Source of the DNA: Mesorhizobium sp.
Lineage (GTDB): Bacteria; Pseudomonadota; Alphaproteobacteria; Rhizobiales; Rhizobiaceae
DNA length: 64,000 nucleotides
Assembly (NCBI GenBank): GCA_004020645.1
Contig: SAQL01000016.1
Location: 92,813 to 156,812, forward strand
Direction of reading: 5' to 3'
Shown here: positions 43,014-52,420 of the stretch, piece by piece
Position numbering within the stretch: position 1 is the first letter of the stretch
Layout: every line of letters begins with the position of its first letter
Position numbers and translations under genes: made by a program
Notes under the pieces: generated by a model
What the model saw: the letters and a program-made list of their open reading frames with translations, nothing else
Told to the model about the DNA's origin: nothing
Database searches by the model: none

Positions 43014-43735
43014 GCCGCGCTCCCCTTATTTAGCCAGACGCCTTCGCGCAACAGCAGTGCAGTAGCGGCGGCTTGCTCGGCCTCGCGCTTGGAGCGCCCG
43101 CTGCCGATCGCCGGCGGATAGGCGCCGACCTTGACGCTGACGGTGAAAAGCGGATCGTGGTCCGGTCCCTCGCGGCTGTCAATTATGTAGACGGGCACGG
43201 CGCCTGCCGCCTGATGCGCCCATTCCTGCAGTTCGGTCTTGGCATCGCGGCGGGCGGCACCGATGGCCTGCGAGCGCGGCCGCCAGTATTTGTGGATGAA
43301 GGCGCGGGCCGCCTCCAGCCCGCCGTCGAGATAGAGCACGGCGATCAGCGATTCCAGCGCATCAGCCCGCAGATTGACGCGTTTGCGCCCGTCCAGGCCG
43401 CGTACGTCCGAGCCGGCACGGATCAACTCCGGCAGGCCGATCTCCTCGGCGATGTCCGCCAGCACCTCGGCATTGACCAGCGCGTTGAGCCGGAGCGACA
43501 GCTCACCTTCGGCAGCGTCAGGATACGCCGCCAGCAGCATGTCGGCGACGACCAGGCCGAGGACGCGGTCGCCCAGGAATTCGAAACGCTCATAGTCGAT
43601 GCCGGCATGGCTGCTGCGGGCGCTGGCATGGGTCAGCGCGCGCTGCAAGCGCTGGCGGTCGGCAAAGGCGTGGCCGGTGCGCTCCATGAGCGCTTCGGCG
43701 AGCGCGTCGACGGTCAGCCGTTTTGTCGCCGCCAT
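43010..43735 (-). CDS. rnc: ribonuclease III
   Basis: 241 residues. The catalytic signature ERFEFLGDRVLGL is at about residue 50, with a second metal site in DALESLIAVLYLD. The double-stranded RNA-binding domain (about 165-235) has AIGSGRSKREAEQAAATALL. It processes rRNA precursors and other double-stranded RNA. It lies 4 bp after lepB and overlaps era by four bases. Confidence 0.96.
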   Translation of the reverse strand: MAATKRLTVDALAEALMERTGHAFADRQRLQRALTHASARSSHAGIDYERFEFLGDRVLGLVVADMLLAAYPDAAEGELSLRLNALVNAEVLADIAEEIGLPELIRAGSDVRGLDGRKRVNLRADALESLIAVLYLDGGLEAARAFIHKYWRPRSQAIGAARRDAKTELQEWAHQAAGAVPVYIIDSREGPDHDPLFTVSVKVGAYPPAIGSGRSKREAEQAAATALLLREGVWLNKGSAA

Positions 43736-43739
43736 GATC

Positions 43740-44489
43740 CTAATTGACGAAATGGAGCAGGCGCGACGCGCGCATCAGTGACGGCCATTTCCAGATTTCG
43801 AGCGGGCTGGCGCTGCCACCGATCGAGAAGAAGATGAGATTGGCGCGGCCAACCAGGTTGTCGTCGGGCACGAAACCGACGGTGAAGCGGCTGTCCGAGG
43901 AATTGTCTCTGTTATCGCCCATCATGAAATAGTGCCCGGGCGGCACGTCGAATTCCTGGGTGTTGTCACCGATCGAGTTGGGTACCAGGTCGAGCGTGTC
44001 ATAGCTGACGCCATTCGGCAACGTCTCGCGATAGACGTCGACCGGCCCGCTCTCCTCGGTGATGTCGCGATTGTCGATCTGCCCGACCTTCTGGCGTGGC
44101 ACGCCGACGCCGTTGATGAAGAGCTGGCCGTCCCTGACCTGGATCTTGTCGCCCGGCAGGCCGACGACGCGCTTGATGTAGTCGACGGAGGGGTCCGGCG
44201 GGAACTTGAACACGGCCACGTCGCCGCGTTTCGGCTCGGCGCCCCAGATGCGGCCCGAAAAGAGGTCCGGCCCGAACGGCAGGGAATAGCGGGAGAAGCC
44301 ATAGGACCATTTGGTGACGAAGAGGTAGTCGCCTTCGAGCAAGGTCGGCCGCATCGACCCGGACGGGATAGAGAATGGCTGAAAAAGCAGCGTGCGGATG
44401 ACCAGAGCGAGCAACAGCGCCTGGACGATGACGCTGACGGTCTCGCCAAGCCCGCCGGATTTCTTCTGGGATTTTTCAGCCACGCTCAT
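43740..44489 (-). CDS. lepB: signal peptidase I
   Basis: 249 residues from ATG 44489, preceded by GAGGAC. A single N-terminal membrane helix (VSVIVQALLLALVIRTLLFQ) is followed by the serine nucleophile in IPSGSMRPTL. The lysine general base is in YIKRVVGLPGD. Box E, GDNRDNSSDSR, is exact. It cleaves signal peptides from exported proteins at the inner membrane. It lies downstream of acpS and 4 bp before rnc. Confidence 0.96.
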   Translation of the reverse strand: MSVAEKSQKKSGGLGETVSVIVQALLLALVIRTLLFQPFSIPSGSMRPTLLEGDYLFVTKWSYGFSRYSLPFGPDLFSGRIWGAEPKRGDVAVFKFPPDPSVDYIKRVVGLPGDKIQVRDGQLFINGVGVPRQKVGQIDNRDITEESGPVDVYRETLPNGVSYDTLDLVPNSIGDNTQEFDVPPGHYFMMGDNRDNSSDSRFTVGFVPDDNLVGRANLIFFSIGGSASPLEIWKWPSLMRASRLLHFVN

Positions 44490-44566
44490 GTCGTCCTCGA
44501 TTATGCGTTGGTTGGTATAGAGTCTCGGCGCGCGCTGGGCAACGTCATGCCGGTGGTCAGATGCAA

Positions 44567-44980
44567 TCAATACGGCGCTTCTTCGACGGGCAACGCCTCG
44601 ATGATCACAAAGGCTTGAGCAAGCGGAAACTCGTCGGTGATGGTGAGGTGGATCGCCGCCCTGTGCCCGTCAGGCAGGATTTTGTCCAGCTGCGCCGCCG
44701 CCCCGCCGGTCAACGCCATGGTCGGCTGGCCGCTGGCCAGGTTGACGACGCCCATGTCGCGCCAGAACACCCCTTGCGCCATACCGGTGCCCAGCGCCTT
44801 GGCGCAGGCCTCCTTGGCAGCGAAGCGCTTCGCATAGGAAGCGACGCGGGCGCCGCGGTTTTCAGAGCGGGCCTGTTCGACCTCGGTATAGATGCGCTGG
44901 ATGAAGCGCTGGCCATGGCGCTCCAGCGATTTTTCGATGCGTCTGATATCGATCAGGTCGCTGCCGATACCAATGATCAT
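44567..44980 (-). CDS. acpS: holo-[acyl-carrier-protein] synthase
   Basis: 137 residues from ATG 44980. The family motifs IGIGSDLIDIRRIE and FAAKEACAKALG are exact. It transfers phosphopantetheine from CoA to apo-ACP, so it activates all fatty-acid synthesis. Its start overlaps by ATGA a 45-codon remnant of a DUF2062 gene, which preserves the old stop-start coupling. The longer ORF into that remnant is not the gene. Confidence 0.95.
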   Translation of the reverse strand: MIIGIGSDLIDIRRIEKSLERHGQRFIQRIYTEVEQARSENRGARVASYAKRFAAKEACAKALGTGMAQGVFWRDMGVVNLASGQPTMALTGGAAAQLDKILPDGHRAAIHLTITDEFPLAQAFVIIEALPVEEAPY

Positions 44981-45114
44981 TCGGCGGCAACTTCCCGTCC
45001 GGCGATTCCAGCTCTGTCCGCCAGGCGCGGCGAGCGCGAGAACGAGCGGTGTGGCCACAGATAGGTACGCACCCGCTCAAGAAAACCATCAGGCTTGCGG
45101 CGTCGAAAAAGCAC
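44977..45114 (-). pseudogene. DUF2062 gene remnant, internally deleted
   Basis: The 45 codons from GTG 45114 read LFRRRKPDGFLERVRTYLWP then HRSFSRS, which is how rhizobial DUF2062 membrane proteins begin. They then pass in frame to AGIAGREVAAE and a TGA that overlaps the acpS start. The whole transmembrane core of a protein normally near 200 residues is gone. DUF2062 normally lies just upstream of acpS in this order, so this looks like an in-frame deletion that kept the first part and the last about 11 codons. Confidence 0.75.
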
Positions 45115-45374
45115 TCTGTTCCTGTCCTGATATCCAAAGCTGCCGCCCCGACCACCCCGGGCCGGGCACGACAGCTACATCTTGCGCTTTGCGGCCGTCG
45201 AAAGGCAACAACGACCTTGATATAGCGATACGCCGGCCGCAGAACAACCGTAGCTGAATGCCGTCCGCTTGCAGTCGCCTGCGGGACCGGCGTTTCGCCA
45301 CTCCGGACACAGTATAATCGCGGCGGATTTGAGGAGGCGAGTTCGCCGCAGAAATCGGCAGCAACTCCAGCTAT
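45115..45374. other. intergenic region between DUF2062 remnant and VOC gene
   Basis: 260 bp without a convincing gene on either strand. It has no member of the repeat families seen elsewhere. It could be promoter region for acpS and its followers, since the VOC gene upstream looks like an insertion into the conserved block. Confidence 0.5.
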
Positions 45375-45755
45375 CTACGGCCCATACTCGCTGACCTCGA
45401 CGAGATTGCCGTCCGGATCGCGGAAATAGACCGACATCATTGGGCCACGGGCGCCGATCCGCTCGACCGGTCCGACTTCTATCGCAACGCCGTTGGCCGC
45501 CAGGCTGGCACATATCTCGGAGAGCGGGCGCGCGGCGACCAGGCAGAAATCCGCGGAGCCCGGCGTCGGCGCCTTGGCCTTCGGCTCGAAAGTGTGGCCT
45601 GCCTCATGGACATTGATTTTCTGCGTTCCAAACAGCAGCGCCGTCGGCCGGTCCGGCTCGTCGAGCCGCTTGAAGCCGAGCACGCGCTGATAGAAGGCGC
45701 AGGTGTCCTCGACGGAGCGAACCGTCAGTACGAAATGATCGATGCCTGCAATCAC
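45375..45755 (-). CDS. VOC-family protein
   Basis: 126 residues. It begins IAGIDHFVLTVRSVEDTCAFY and ends MMSVYFRDPDGNLVEVSEYG, the two beta-alpha-beta modules of glyoxalase-fold proteins. The His of IDHFVLTV, the His of VHEAGHTF and the Glu of LVEVSEY are the usual metal ligands. Substrate is unknown. It lies between pyrE and the DUF2062 remnant, where the conserved order would have nothing, so it is probably an insertion. Confidence 0.88.
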   Translation of the reverse strand: MIAGIDHFVLTVRSVEDTCAFYQRVLGFKRLDEPDRPTALLFGTQKINVHEAGHTFEPKAKAPTPGSADFCLVAARPLSEICASLAANGVAIEVGPVERIGARGPMMSVYFRDPDGNLVEVSEYGP

Positions 45756-45781
45756 GGCAGCGCCTCAGTTAACGTTGTTTT

Positions 45782-45855
45782 ATGCATGTCGTTGTCCCAA
45801 AACCGCTGCGCACCCTCGGTTCAAGCCCAAGGACATGCTTTTGGGCGACATGCAT
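45782..45855. repeat. palindromic repeat abutting the pyrE stop
   Basis: Outer arms ATGCATGTCG (45782-45791) and CGACATGCAT (45846-45855), inner CCCAAAA and TTTTGGG. The right end supplies the last base of the pyrE stop codon. An extra segment between the inner arms (CCCTCGGTTCAAGCCCAAGG) makes it longer than a simple element. Confidence 0.8.
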
Positions 45856-46433
45856 CAGATATTGCGGCTGCCCGGCTTGATGGCCGGTATGGCGGCGAGC
45901 TCGGGCGGCAGCCTGTCGACCGGGTAGGCCGGAACCTCATATTCGGCGAGTGCGATCAGCGGCACGCCGACATCCGTCTTGCCGGCCGAGCGGTCGATGA
46001 TGCAGGCAGCGGCAACGACCTCGGCGCCAAGCGCGCGCAGGCATTCAACGGTCTCGCGGATCGACAGGCCGGTGGTGACGATGTCCTCGACGATGACGAC
46101 GCGCGAACCCTGGGCGATCTCGAAGCGGCGGAGCCTGAACTCGCCCCCTTCCCGCTCGACCCAGATCGCCGGTGCGCCAAGATGGCGCGAGGTCTCGTAC
46201 GCCGGGATCAGCCCGCCGATCGCCGGGCCGACGACGTAATCGATCCTGCCGGACACCGCAGCGCGGATCTTTTCGGCCAGCGCCTTGCACAGGCGCTCGG
46301 TCTTGTCGGCATGCATGAAGACCCGCGCCTTCTGCAGGAAGACCGGGCTTCGCAAGCCCGATGTCAGGATGAAATGCCCTTCGAGAACGGCACCGGCCTC
46401 GCGGAAAATGCCCAGCACTTCGTCGGTGTCCAT
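45855..46433 (-). CDS. pyrE: orotate phosphoribosyltransferase
   Basis: 192 residues from ATG 46433, with GGAGCG in the preceding codons as likely ribosome site; ATG 46445 is the alternative. The phosphoribosyl-pyrophosphate motif VVIVEDIVTTGLS is at about residue 115, and GHFILTSGLRSPVFLQKARV starts the fold. The enzyme makes orotidine monophosphate in pyrimidine synthesis. A long heptamer array lies in its leader. Confidence 0.95.
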   Translation of the reverse strand: MDTDEVLGIFREAGAVLEGHFILTSGLRSPVFLQKARVFMHADKTERLCKALAEKIRAAVSGRIDYVVGPAIGGLIPAYETSRHLGAPAIWVEREGGEFRLRRFEIAQGSRVVIVEDIVTTGLSIRETVECLRALGAEVVAAACIIDRSAGKTDVGVPLIALAEYEVPAYPVDRLPPELAAIPAIKPGSRNI

Positions 46434-46445
46434 TGTTCGCTCCAT

Positions 46446-46563
<118 letters not shown>

Positions 46564-46574
<11 letters not shown>

Positions 46575-48792
46575 CGCGCCGCGCATCGCTGACGCTCGAA
46601 TTGTCCTTGAGCTGCGACAGCAGCCGGTTCAGGTGCTTCAGGTCCCAGACTTCAAGATCGATCAGCATTTCGGTGAAATCGGGCGCGGTACGCACCATCG
46701 ATAACGTATGGATGTTGGCGTCGTTGGATGCAACGACCTGCGCGATGTCGGCCAGCGAGCCCGGCGCGTTGATGGCGGTGACCGAGACGCGCGCCGGAAA
46801 TCGCTCCTTGGTGCGCTCGTCTATGTCCCAGCGCACGTCGATCCAGCGTTCGGGCTGGTCATCGAAGGCCTGCAGCGCCGGCGACTGGATCGGATAGATG
46901 GTGATGCCGGTTCCCGGCTGCACGATGCCGACGATGCGGTCGCCGGGCACGGCACCTTCCGGCGCGAAGCGCACCGGCAGGTCGCCGCGGACGCCGCGGA
47001 TCGGCACAGCGCCGTCCTTTGGCTGGTCCTTGTCCTTGCGCGCCGCCCGGCCCGGAATCTGGAACAGCATGCCGGCGGCGTTGCGGATCTTCGACCAGCC
47101 CTCTTCGCGCTGCTTGGGCGCAACCAGCGTGACCCGTTCATCCTTGTAGTCGGGAAACACCGCCTTCATCACATCGGTGGAGGCAAGTTCGCCGCGGCCG
47201 ACCGAAGCCAGCACATCCTCGATGTCCTTGCGCGCCAGCCGGTGCAGTACCGACTTCAGGCTTTCCTTGGTGAAGGTCTTGCCGGACCGCTCGAACGCGC
47301 GCTCCAGAATACGAACGCCGAGGCCCGAATACTGCTTGCGGATGGCGGCCTTGGTGGCGCGACGGATTGCCGAACGCGCCTTGCCGGTGACGACGACCGA
47401 TTCCCACGCCGCCGGCGGCACCTGCGCCTTGGAGCGGATGATCTCGACCTCGTCGCCATTCTTCAGCTCGGTCATCAGCGGCATGATGCGACCGTTGACC
47501 TTGGCGCCGACGCAGGTGTCGCCGACATCGGTGTGCACGGCGTAGGCGAAGTCGATCGGCGTAGCGCCGCGCGGCAGCGCGATCAGCATGCCCTTGGGCG
47601 TGAAGCAGAATACCTGGTCCTGGAACAGTTCCAGCTTGGTGTTTTCGAGGAAGTCCTCGGGATTGTCGCCTTCGGCAAGCTGCTCGATGGTGCGCCGCAG
47701 CCAGGCATAGGCGTTGGTCTCCTTCGAGATCGCATGGGCAGTGCCGTTCACCTTGCCGCCGCTGTCCTTGTAGATCGAATGCGCGGCAACGCCATATTCG
47801 GCGATCTTGTTCATCTGATAGGTGCGGATCTGCAGCTCGACGCGCTGGCGCGACGGTCCGACGATTGTGGTGTGGATCGAGCGGTAGTCGTTCTGCTTCG
47901 GCGTCGAGATGTAGTCCTTGAAGCGGCCGGGCACCATCGACCATGTCGTATGGATGGCGCCGAGCGCCCGGTAGCAGTCCTCGACGGTGTCGACGACGAC
48001 GCGAAAGCCGAAAATGTCGGACAGCTGCTCGAAGGACAGCGCCTTGGCTTCCATCTTGCGGAACACCGACCATGGCTTCTTCTGCCGGCTCTTGACCTCG
48101 GCCTTGATCGCATATTTGTCGAACAGCGTGGACAGCGCCGTCTCGATCTCGGATAGCACGCCCTTGTTGCGCTCGAAGATTTCGGCGAGCCGCGCGGTGA
48201 CGGCGCGGTAGGCTTCCGGATTGATGAAGCGGAAGGCGATCTCCTCGAGCTCCTCGCGCATGCCTTGCATGCCCATGCGCCCGGCCAGCGGCGCATAGAT
48301 ATCCATCGTCTCCTCGGCGATGCGCAGGCGCTTGGCTTCGGGCACATGGTCGAGCGTTCGCATGTTGTGCAAGCGGTCGGCGAGCTTGACCAGCAGCACG
48401 CGAACGTCTTCCGAGATCGCCAGCAAGAGCTTGCGCAGGTTTTCAGCCTGCTCGGCCTTTTTGGAGACGAGGTCGAGTTTCTTCAGCTTGGTCAGGCCTT
48501 CGACCAGCTTGCCCATTTCCGGACCGAACAGCTCGTCGATCTCGGCCCTGGTCGCCGTGGTGTCCTCGATCGTGTCATGCAGCAGGGCAACCGCGATGGT
48601 CGCCTCGTCCATGTGCATTTCGGTGAGGATGGCGGCGACTTCGAGCGGATGCGAGAAATAGGGGTCGCCGGAGGCGCGCTTCTGGTGACCATGCTTCTGC
48701 ATGGCGTAGACATAGGCCTTGTTGAGCAGCGCCTCGTTGACGTCAGGCTTGTAGCGCTGGACGCGCTCGACAAGCTCATACTGACGCATCAT
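46564..48792 (-). CDS. spoT: bifunctional (p)ppGpp synthetase/hydrolase
   Basis: 742 residues (also called rel or rsh in alphaproteobacteria). The HD hydrolase domain is intact (HPLEVAAILTEMHMDEA, then LLHDTIED), then the synthetase domain (GFRVVVDTVEDCYRALG and DYISTPKQNDYRSIHTT). TGS (about 390-450) and ACT domains follow. Both activities should be present. It controls the stringent response. The final residues V-N-G come from the heptamer array. rpoZ is upstream. Confidence 0.96.
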
Positions 48793-48903
48793 GGGCGGGA
48801 TCTCGCAGTGCTGAAATGAATCATGCGCCGCACTGGCGTACGGCGCATGTCATAGATAACCACGAAACCGCCGGCGCGAAAGTGTCGGCGGCCGGGGGGA
48901 AGA

Positions 48904-49305
48904 TTAATAATCGTCGCTTTTTTCCGGCGGCACCAGACCTTCGATGCCGGCTAGGAGGTCTTCCTCGGTCATGCGGTCGAAGGTGATGTTGTCCTCGGTG
49001 TCGTCAGCGTCGGTTGCCGCAGCGGCGGTACCGGTCTGGTCGGCGATCGCCTCGCCGTCGGCTTCCGGCTCGTCGACCTCGACATGCTTCTGCAGCGAGT
49101 GGATCAGGTCTTCCTTGAGGTCGTCGGGCGACAGCGTCTCCTCGGCGATCTCGCGCAGCGCGATGACCGGATTCTTGTCGTTGTCACGAGGAACGGTGAT
49201 CTGCGCGCCTTGGCTGATCTGACGGGCGCGGTGGCCGGCCAAAAGCACGAGCTCGAAGCGGTTGTCGACCTTGTCGATGCAATCTTCAACGGTTACGCGG
49301 GCCAT
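48904..49305 (-). CDS. rpoZ: RNA polymerase omega subunit
   Basis: 133 residues. It begins MARVTVEDCIDKVDNRFELV and continues LAGHRARQI, the family signature, then ALREIAEETL. The acidic C-terminal extension (DTEDNITFDRMTEEDLL) is typical of alphaproteobacteria. It helps assemble RNA polymerase and mediates ppGpp binding, fitting its place directly upstream of spoT. Confidence 0.96.
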   Translation of the reverse strand: MARVTVEDCIDKVDNRFELVLLAGHRARQISQGAQITVPRDNDKNPVIALREIAEETLSPDDLKEDLIHSLQKHVEVDEPEADGEAIADQTGTAAAATDADDTEDNITFDRMTEEDLLAGIEGLVPPEKSDDY

Positions 49306-49613
49306 GAGCTGCCCCTTTCATGCCTGGATTTGATGGAAAACAGGCGCGGTCCATAACCCGAACGCCGCCAAAATACAAGCTTTTTGGCAATATCAGTCCG
49401 GGGCAAGGTCCGGGGCCGGGCGAAGGCCGAGTCCGGGCGCCCCGCATGCGACGATACGGCACCGATCACAATTGCTTGCTATGCCGCATCATACTCTTGG
49501 ATTGCCGTAAAACCGGCGTTATCTCAAATGACGAAGGTCTGCCGGGTTATTTCAAGCCGACCGATAGTCAAGCGCATTTAGACGACCGCTTATTTCGAAA
49601 AGGAATATTTTCC
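49306..49613. other. divergent intergenic region between rpoZ and the NYN gene
   Basis: 308 bp. The middle part (about 49395-49440) carries imperfect repeats of GTCCGG in a G-rich tract. The right end is AT-rich, with AAAAGGAAT before the NYN start. I could not assign promoters with confidence. There is no open frame I trust. Confidence 0.5.
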
Positions 49614-50195
49614 ATGTTCGACCCTCGGGAAAAAATCGCTCTTTTCATCGACGGTGCCAATCTTTACGCAACGTCGCGCGCCCTCGGCTTCGATATCGAT
49701 TACCGGAGGCTTTTGTCGAGCTTCCAGAAGCGCGGCTATCTGCTGCGTGCTTACTACTACACCGCGCTCGTCGAGGATCAGGAATACTCCTCGATCCGGC
49801 CGCTGATCGACTGGCTCGACTACAATGGCTTCAAGGTGGTGACCAAACCGGCCAAGGAGTTCACCGACTCGACCGGCCGCCGCAAGATCAAGGGCAATAT
49901 GGACATCGAGTTGACCGTCGATGCGCTGGAACTCGCCGATGTTGTCGACCATTATGTAATCTTTTCCGGTGATGGCGATTTCCGCACGCTGGTCGAGGCG
50001 CTGCAACGGCGCGGGCGCAAGGTTTCGATCGTCTCCACCATGGCTTCGCAGCCGCCGATGATTTCCGACGATCTGCGCCGCCAGGCCGACCATTTCATCG
50101 ACCTGATGACGCTGAAGAGCGAGGTAGGCCGCGACCCGTCCGAGCGGCCGGTGCGCCGGCCCGAGCCGGCCGAAGTCGACGAGGACGATTTTTGA
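49614..50195 (+). CDS. NYN-domain (LabA/DUF88-type) ribonuclease-like protein
   Basis: 193 residues from ATG 49614, with AAAAGGAAT ahead; the ORF extends 98 codons upstream without support. The PIN-like acidic cluster is visible: ALFIDGANLYATSR at the N-terminus, NMDIELTVDALELAD in the middle and VIFSGDGDFRTLVEAL near the end. NYN proteins are metal-dependent RNases. The C-terminal tail is acidic and proline-rich. It overlaps the following uracil-DNA glycosylase gene. Confidence 0.9.
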   Translation: MFDPREKIALFIDGANLYATSRALGFDIDYRRLLSSFQKRGYLLRAYYYTALVEDQEYSSIRPLIDWLDYNGFKVVTKPAKEFTDSTGRRKIKGNMDIELTVDALELADVVDHYVIFSGDGDFRTLVEALQRRGRKVSIVSTMASQPPMISDDLRRQADHFIDLMTLKSEVGRDPSERPVRRPEPAEVDEDDF

Positions 50196-50869
50196 CGGCG
50201 GCGGTCTTGACCGCTCCGCTGGTCGCATCCCCCGAGCCGGATCGCGACTGCCCGCTCTGCCCGCGGCTGCATGATTTTAGAGCGCAATGGCGGCAGCGCG
50301 AGCCGTCCTGGTTCAATGCGCCCGTGCCGACCTTCCTGCCGCCGGAGGGCGAGGATGCAGTGCGGCTGCTGATCGTCGGGCTGGCGCCGGGCCTGCGCGG
50401 TGCAAACCGCACCGGGCGTCCCTTCACCGGCGACTTTGCCGGCGACCTGCTCTACAACACGCTGATCGCGCACGGCTTTGCGCGCGGCCAATTCAAGGCG
50501 CGGCCCGATGACGGGCTGGAGCTTGTCGGCACGGCGATCACCAATGCGGTGCGCTGCGCGCCGCCGGACAACAAGCCGGTCGGCGCCGAGATTGCCACCT
50601 GCCGGAGGTTCCTGGTGCCGACAATCGCGCGGTTTAAAAACCTGCGCGCCGTGCTGGCGCTGGGCTCGATCGCGCACCAGTCGACGGTGCGGGCGCTCGG
50701 CCAGCGTGTTGCCGCTTATCCCTTCCGCCACGGCGGACAGCAGCAAACCAATGGCGTGACGCTGTTTTCCAGCTATCACTGCTCGCGCTACAACACCAAC
50801 ACCGGCGTGCTGACGGAAGCGATGTTCGTCAACGTGTTCAGCCAGATAGAAGAGTTTTTGCAGAAATAG
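50192..50869 (+). CDS. uracil-DNA glycosylase, family 5-like
   Basis: 225 residues from a TTG that overlaps the previous stop as TTGA. The N-terminal DCPLCPRL gives cysteines of a likely Fe-S cluster. The active-site loop is GLAPGLRGANRTGRPFTGD, and the C-terminal loop is SYHCSRYNTNTG. The first motif suits the type 5 glycosylases (UdgB) that remove uracil or other deaminated bases. The rare start codon may keep expression low. Confidence 0.85.
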   Translation: MTAAVLTAPLVASPEPDRDCPLCPRLHDFRAQWRQREPSWFNAPVPTFLPPEGEDAVRLLIVGLAPGLRGANRTGRPFTGDFAGDLLYNTLIAHGFARGQFKARPDDGLELVGTAITNAVRCAPPDNKPVGAEIATCRRFLVPTIARFKNLRAVLALGSIAHQSTVRALGQRVAAYPFRHGGQQQTNGVTLFSSYHCSRYNTNTGVLTEAMFVNVFSQIEEFLQK

Positions 50870-50894
50870 AATCGGGCGCGCCGCCGTCAATTGG

Positions 50895-51908
50895 CTAAAA
50901 GCCCTCCAGGACGATCTTGCCCTTGGCCTTGCCGCTCTCGATCAATGCATGGGCGCGCTTCAAATTGGCGGCATTGATAAGGCCGCCTGTCTCGCCGAGC
51001 GTCGTGCGGATCGCACCAGTGTCGACGAGCCTAGCCAATTCGTTCAGATGTTCGCCCTGCGCCGCCATGTCCGCCGTCTCGAACATCGAGCGGGTGAACA
51101 TGAATTCCCAATGCACCGAGACGCTCTTGCGCTTGAACGGATTGATGTCGAGCGATTTCGGATCGTCGATAACCGCGAAACGTCCTTGCGGCGCAATCGA
51201 CCGGACGATCTCGGCCAGATGCTGGTCAGTGTTCGTCGTCGAAAACACGAAGCTAGGGGCACCGATAGCCAGTGCTGCGACTTCGGCTGCCAGCGGCCTG
51301 GAATGATCGACGACATAATGGGCGCCGAGCCCGAGCGCCCAGTCCCGTGTTTCAGGCCTCGACGCGGTGGCAATCACCGTTAGGCCGGTCAACTGCCTCG
51401 CAAGCTGCACTGCGATTGATCCGACGCCGCCGGCGCCGCCGATGATCAGGATGGCGGGTGCCGCACCCGCCACGGGCTTCCCGACATCGAGACGATCAAA
51501 CAGGGTCTCCCAGGCGGTGACCGCCGTCAGCGGCAGCGCTGCTGCTTCCGCATAGCCGAGTGAGGTCGGCTTGCGGCCGACGAGCCGCTCGTCGACAAGA
51601 TGGAACTCGGCATTGGTGCCTTGCGGCGCCAGGGCGCCGGAATAGAAGACATCGTCGCCGGGCCTGAAGAGACTCGCATTCGCACCGGTCGCGACAACCC
51701 GGCCAGCAGCATCCCAACCGAGTACCCGCCATTGACCGGCTTCGGGAGCGACGCTGCGCCGCACCTTGGTGTCGACCGGATTGACCGAGATCGCCTTCAC
51801 CTCGACCAGCAGGTCGCGTCCCTTGGGCTCGGGCTTCGGCAGTTCGATATCGACGAGAGAGGCCTCGTCGGTGATGGGAGCTGGGATTTGATAACCGACG
51901 GCGCGCAT
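50895..51908 (-). CDS. zinc-binding alcohol dehydrogenase-family oxidoreductase
   Basis: 337 residues from ATG 51908, chosen because GGAG lies six bases ahead (the ATG at 51914 would have none). The medium-chain reductase fold has the nucleotide motif IIGGAGGVGSIAVQLARQL in the Rossmann half. No structural zinc cysteine set is evident, as in quinone oxidoreductase-like members. Likely reduces quinones or enals with NADPH. It is divergent from a HxlR gene, and two palindromes lie between them. Confidence 0.9.
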   Translation of the reverse strand: MRAVGYQIPAPITDEASLVDIELPKPEPKGRDLLVEVKAISVNPVDTKVRRSVAPEAGQWRVLGWDAAGRVVATGANASLFRPGDDVFYSGALAPQGTNAEFHLVDERLVGRKPTSLGYAEAAALPLTAVTAWETLFDRLDVGKPVAGAAPAILIIGGAGGVGSIAVQLARQLTGLTVIATASRPETRDWALGLGAHYVVDHSRPLAAEVAALAIGAPSFVFSTTNTDQHLAEIVRSIAPQGRFAVIDDPKSLDINPFKRKSVSVHWEFMFTRSMFETADMAAQGEHLNELARLVDTGAIRTTLGETGGLINAANLKRAHALIESGKAKGKIVLEGF

Positions 51909-51921
51909 CTTCATCTCCGTG

Positions 51922-51953
51922 ATCGCTGTTGTAAGCGATAGACATGCTGTCTA
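51922..51953. promoter_or_regulatory. two adjoining palindromes, probable HxlR operators
   Basis: ATCGCT-GTTGTA-AGCGAT (51922-51939) is a perfect 6-bp inverted repeat. It shares its last base with TAGACA-TGC-TGTCTA (51939-51953), also perfect. They lie 14 bp from the MDR start and 59 bp from the HxlR start. Two different palindromes side by side suggest two binding sites or a bound dimer of dimers. Confidence 0.7.
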
Positions 51954-52011
51954 CGATCACCGTGCGCAAGAATGCACATATAAAGCACATAGTGTCGAAA
52001 AGGATACCGTC

Positions 52012-52374
52012 ATGCCGCGTATTCGCCACGACCGATTTGATTGCAGCCCCGGCTGCACCGTTGAGGGAACGCTCCGCTACATCGACGGAAAATGGAAAGG
52101 TGTCATGCTCTACCATCTGTTCGAGGGCACATTGCGCTTCAACGAGATTCGCCGGCGGATACCGAACTGCACGCAGCGCATGTTGACCAACCAGCTTCGA
52201 GAGTTGGAGGCGGATGGGCTGATTGCGCGCAAGATCTATCCGCAGGTGCCGCCGAAAGTGGAATACAGCCTGACGCCGCGTGGCAGGAGCCTGGAGCCGG
52301 TGATCACCGCCCTGAAGACCTGGGGCGATGCAAATGTGGCCCTTGGCCCTCAGGCGTCGCAAGCCGCGGCGTAA
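52012..52374 (+). CDS. HxlR-family winged-helix regulator
   Basis: 120 residues from ATG 52012, with AAAAGGAT ahead; the ORF adds 31 unsupported codons. The family pattern is clear: the cysteine in FDCSPGCTVEGTLRYIDGKW, the recognition helix region RRRIPNCTQRMLTNQLRELE, then DGLIARKIYPQVPPKVEYSL. HxlR proteins often sense electrophiles through a cysteine near the N-terminus, and both C-S-P-G-C cysteines could do this. It probably controls the divergent oxidoreductase gene. Confidence 0.92.
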   Translation: MPRIRHDRFDCSPGCTVEGTLRYIDGKWKGVMLYHLFEGTLRFNEIRRRIPNCTQRMLTNQLRELEADGLIARKIYPQVPPKVEYSLTPRGRSLEPVITALKTWGDANVALGPQASQAAA

Positions 52375-52420
52375 GGGCGGCCGAGAAGCGCCTCACCCGA
52401 GGCGTTATCCCTGAATCCGT

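Noticed and set aside
46708..48156. 482-codon plus-strand frame over spoT
   Set aside because: Antisense to a full spoT with HD, synthetase, TGS and ACT domains. No ribosome site or domain.
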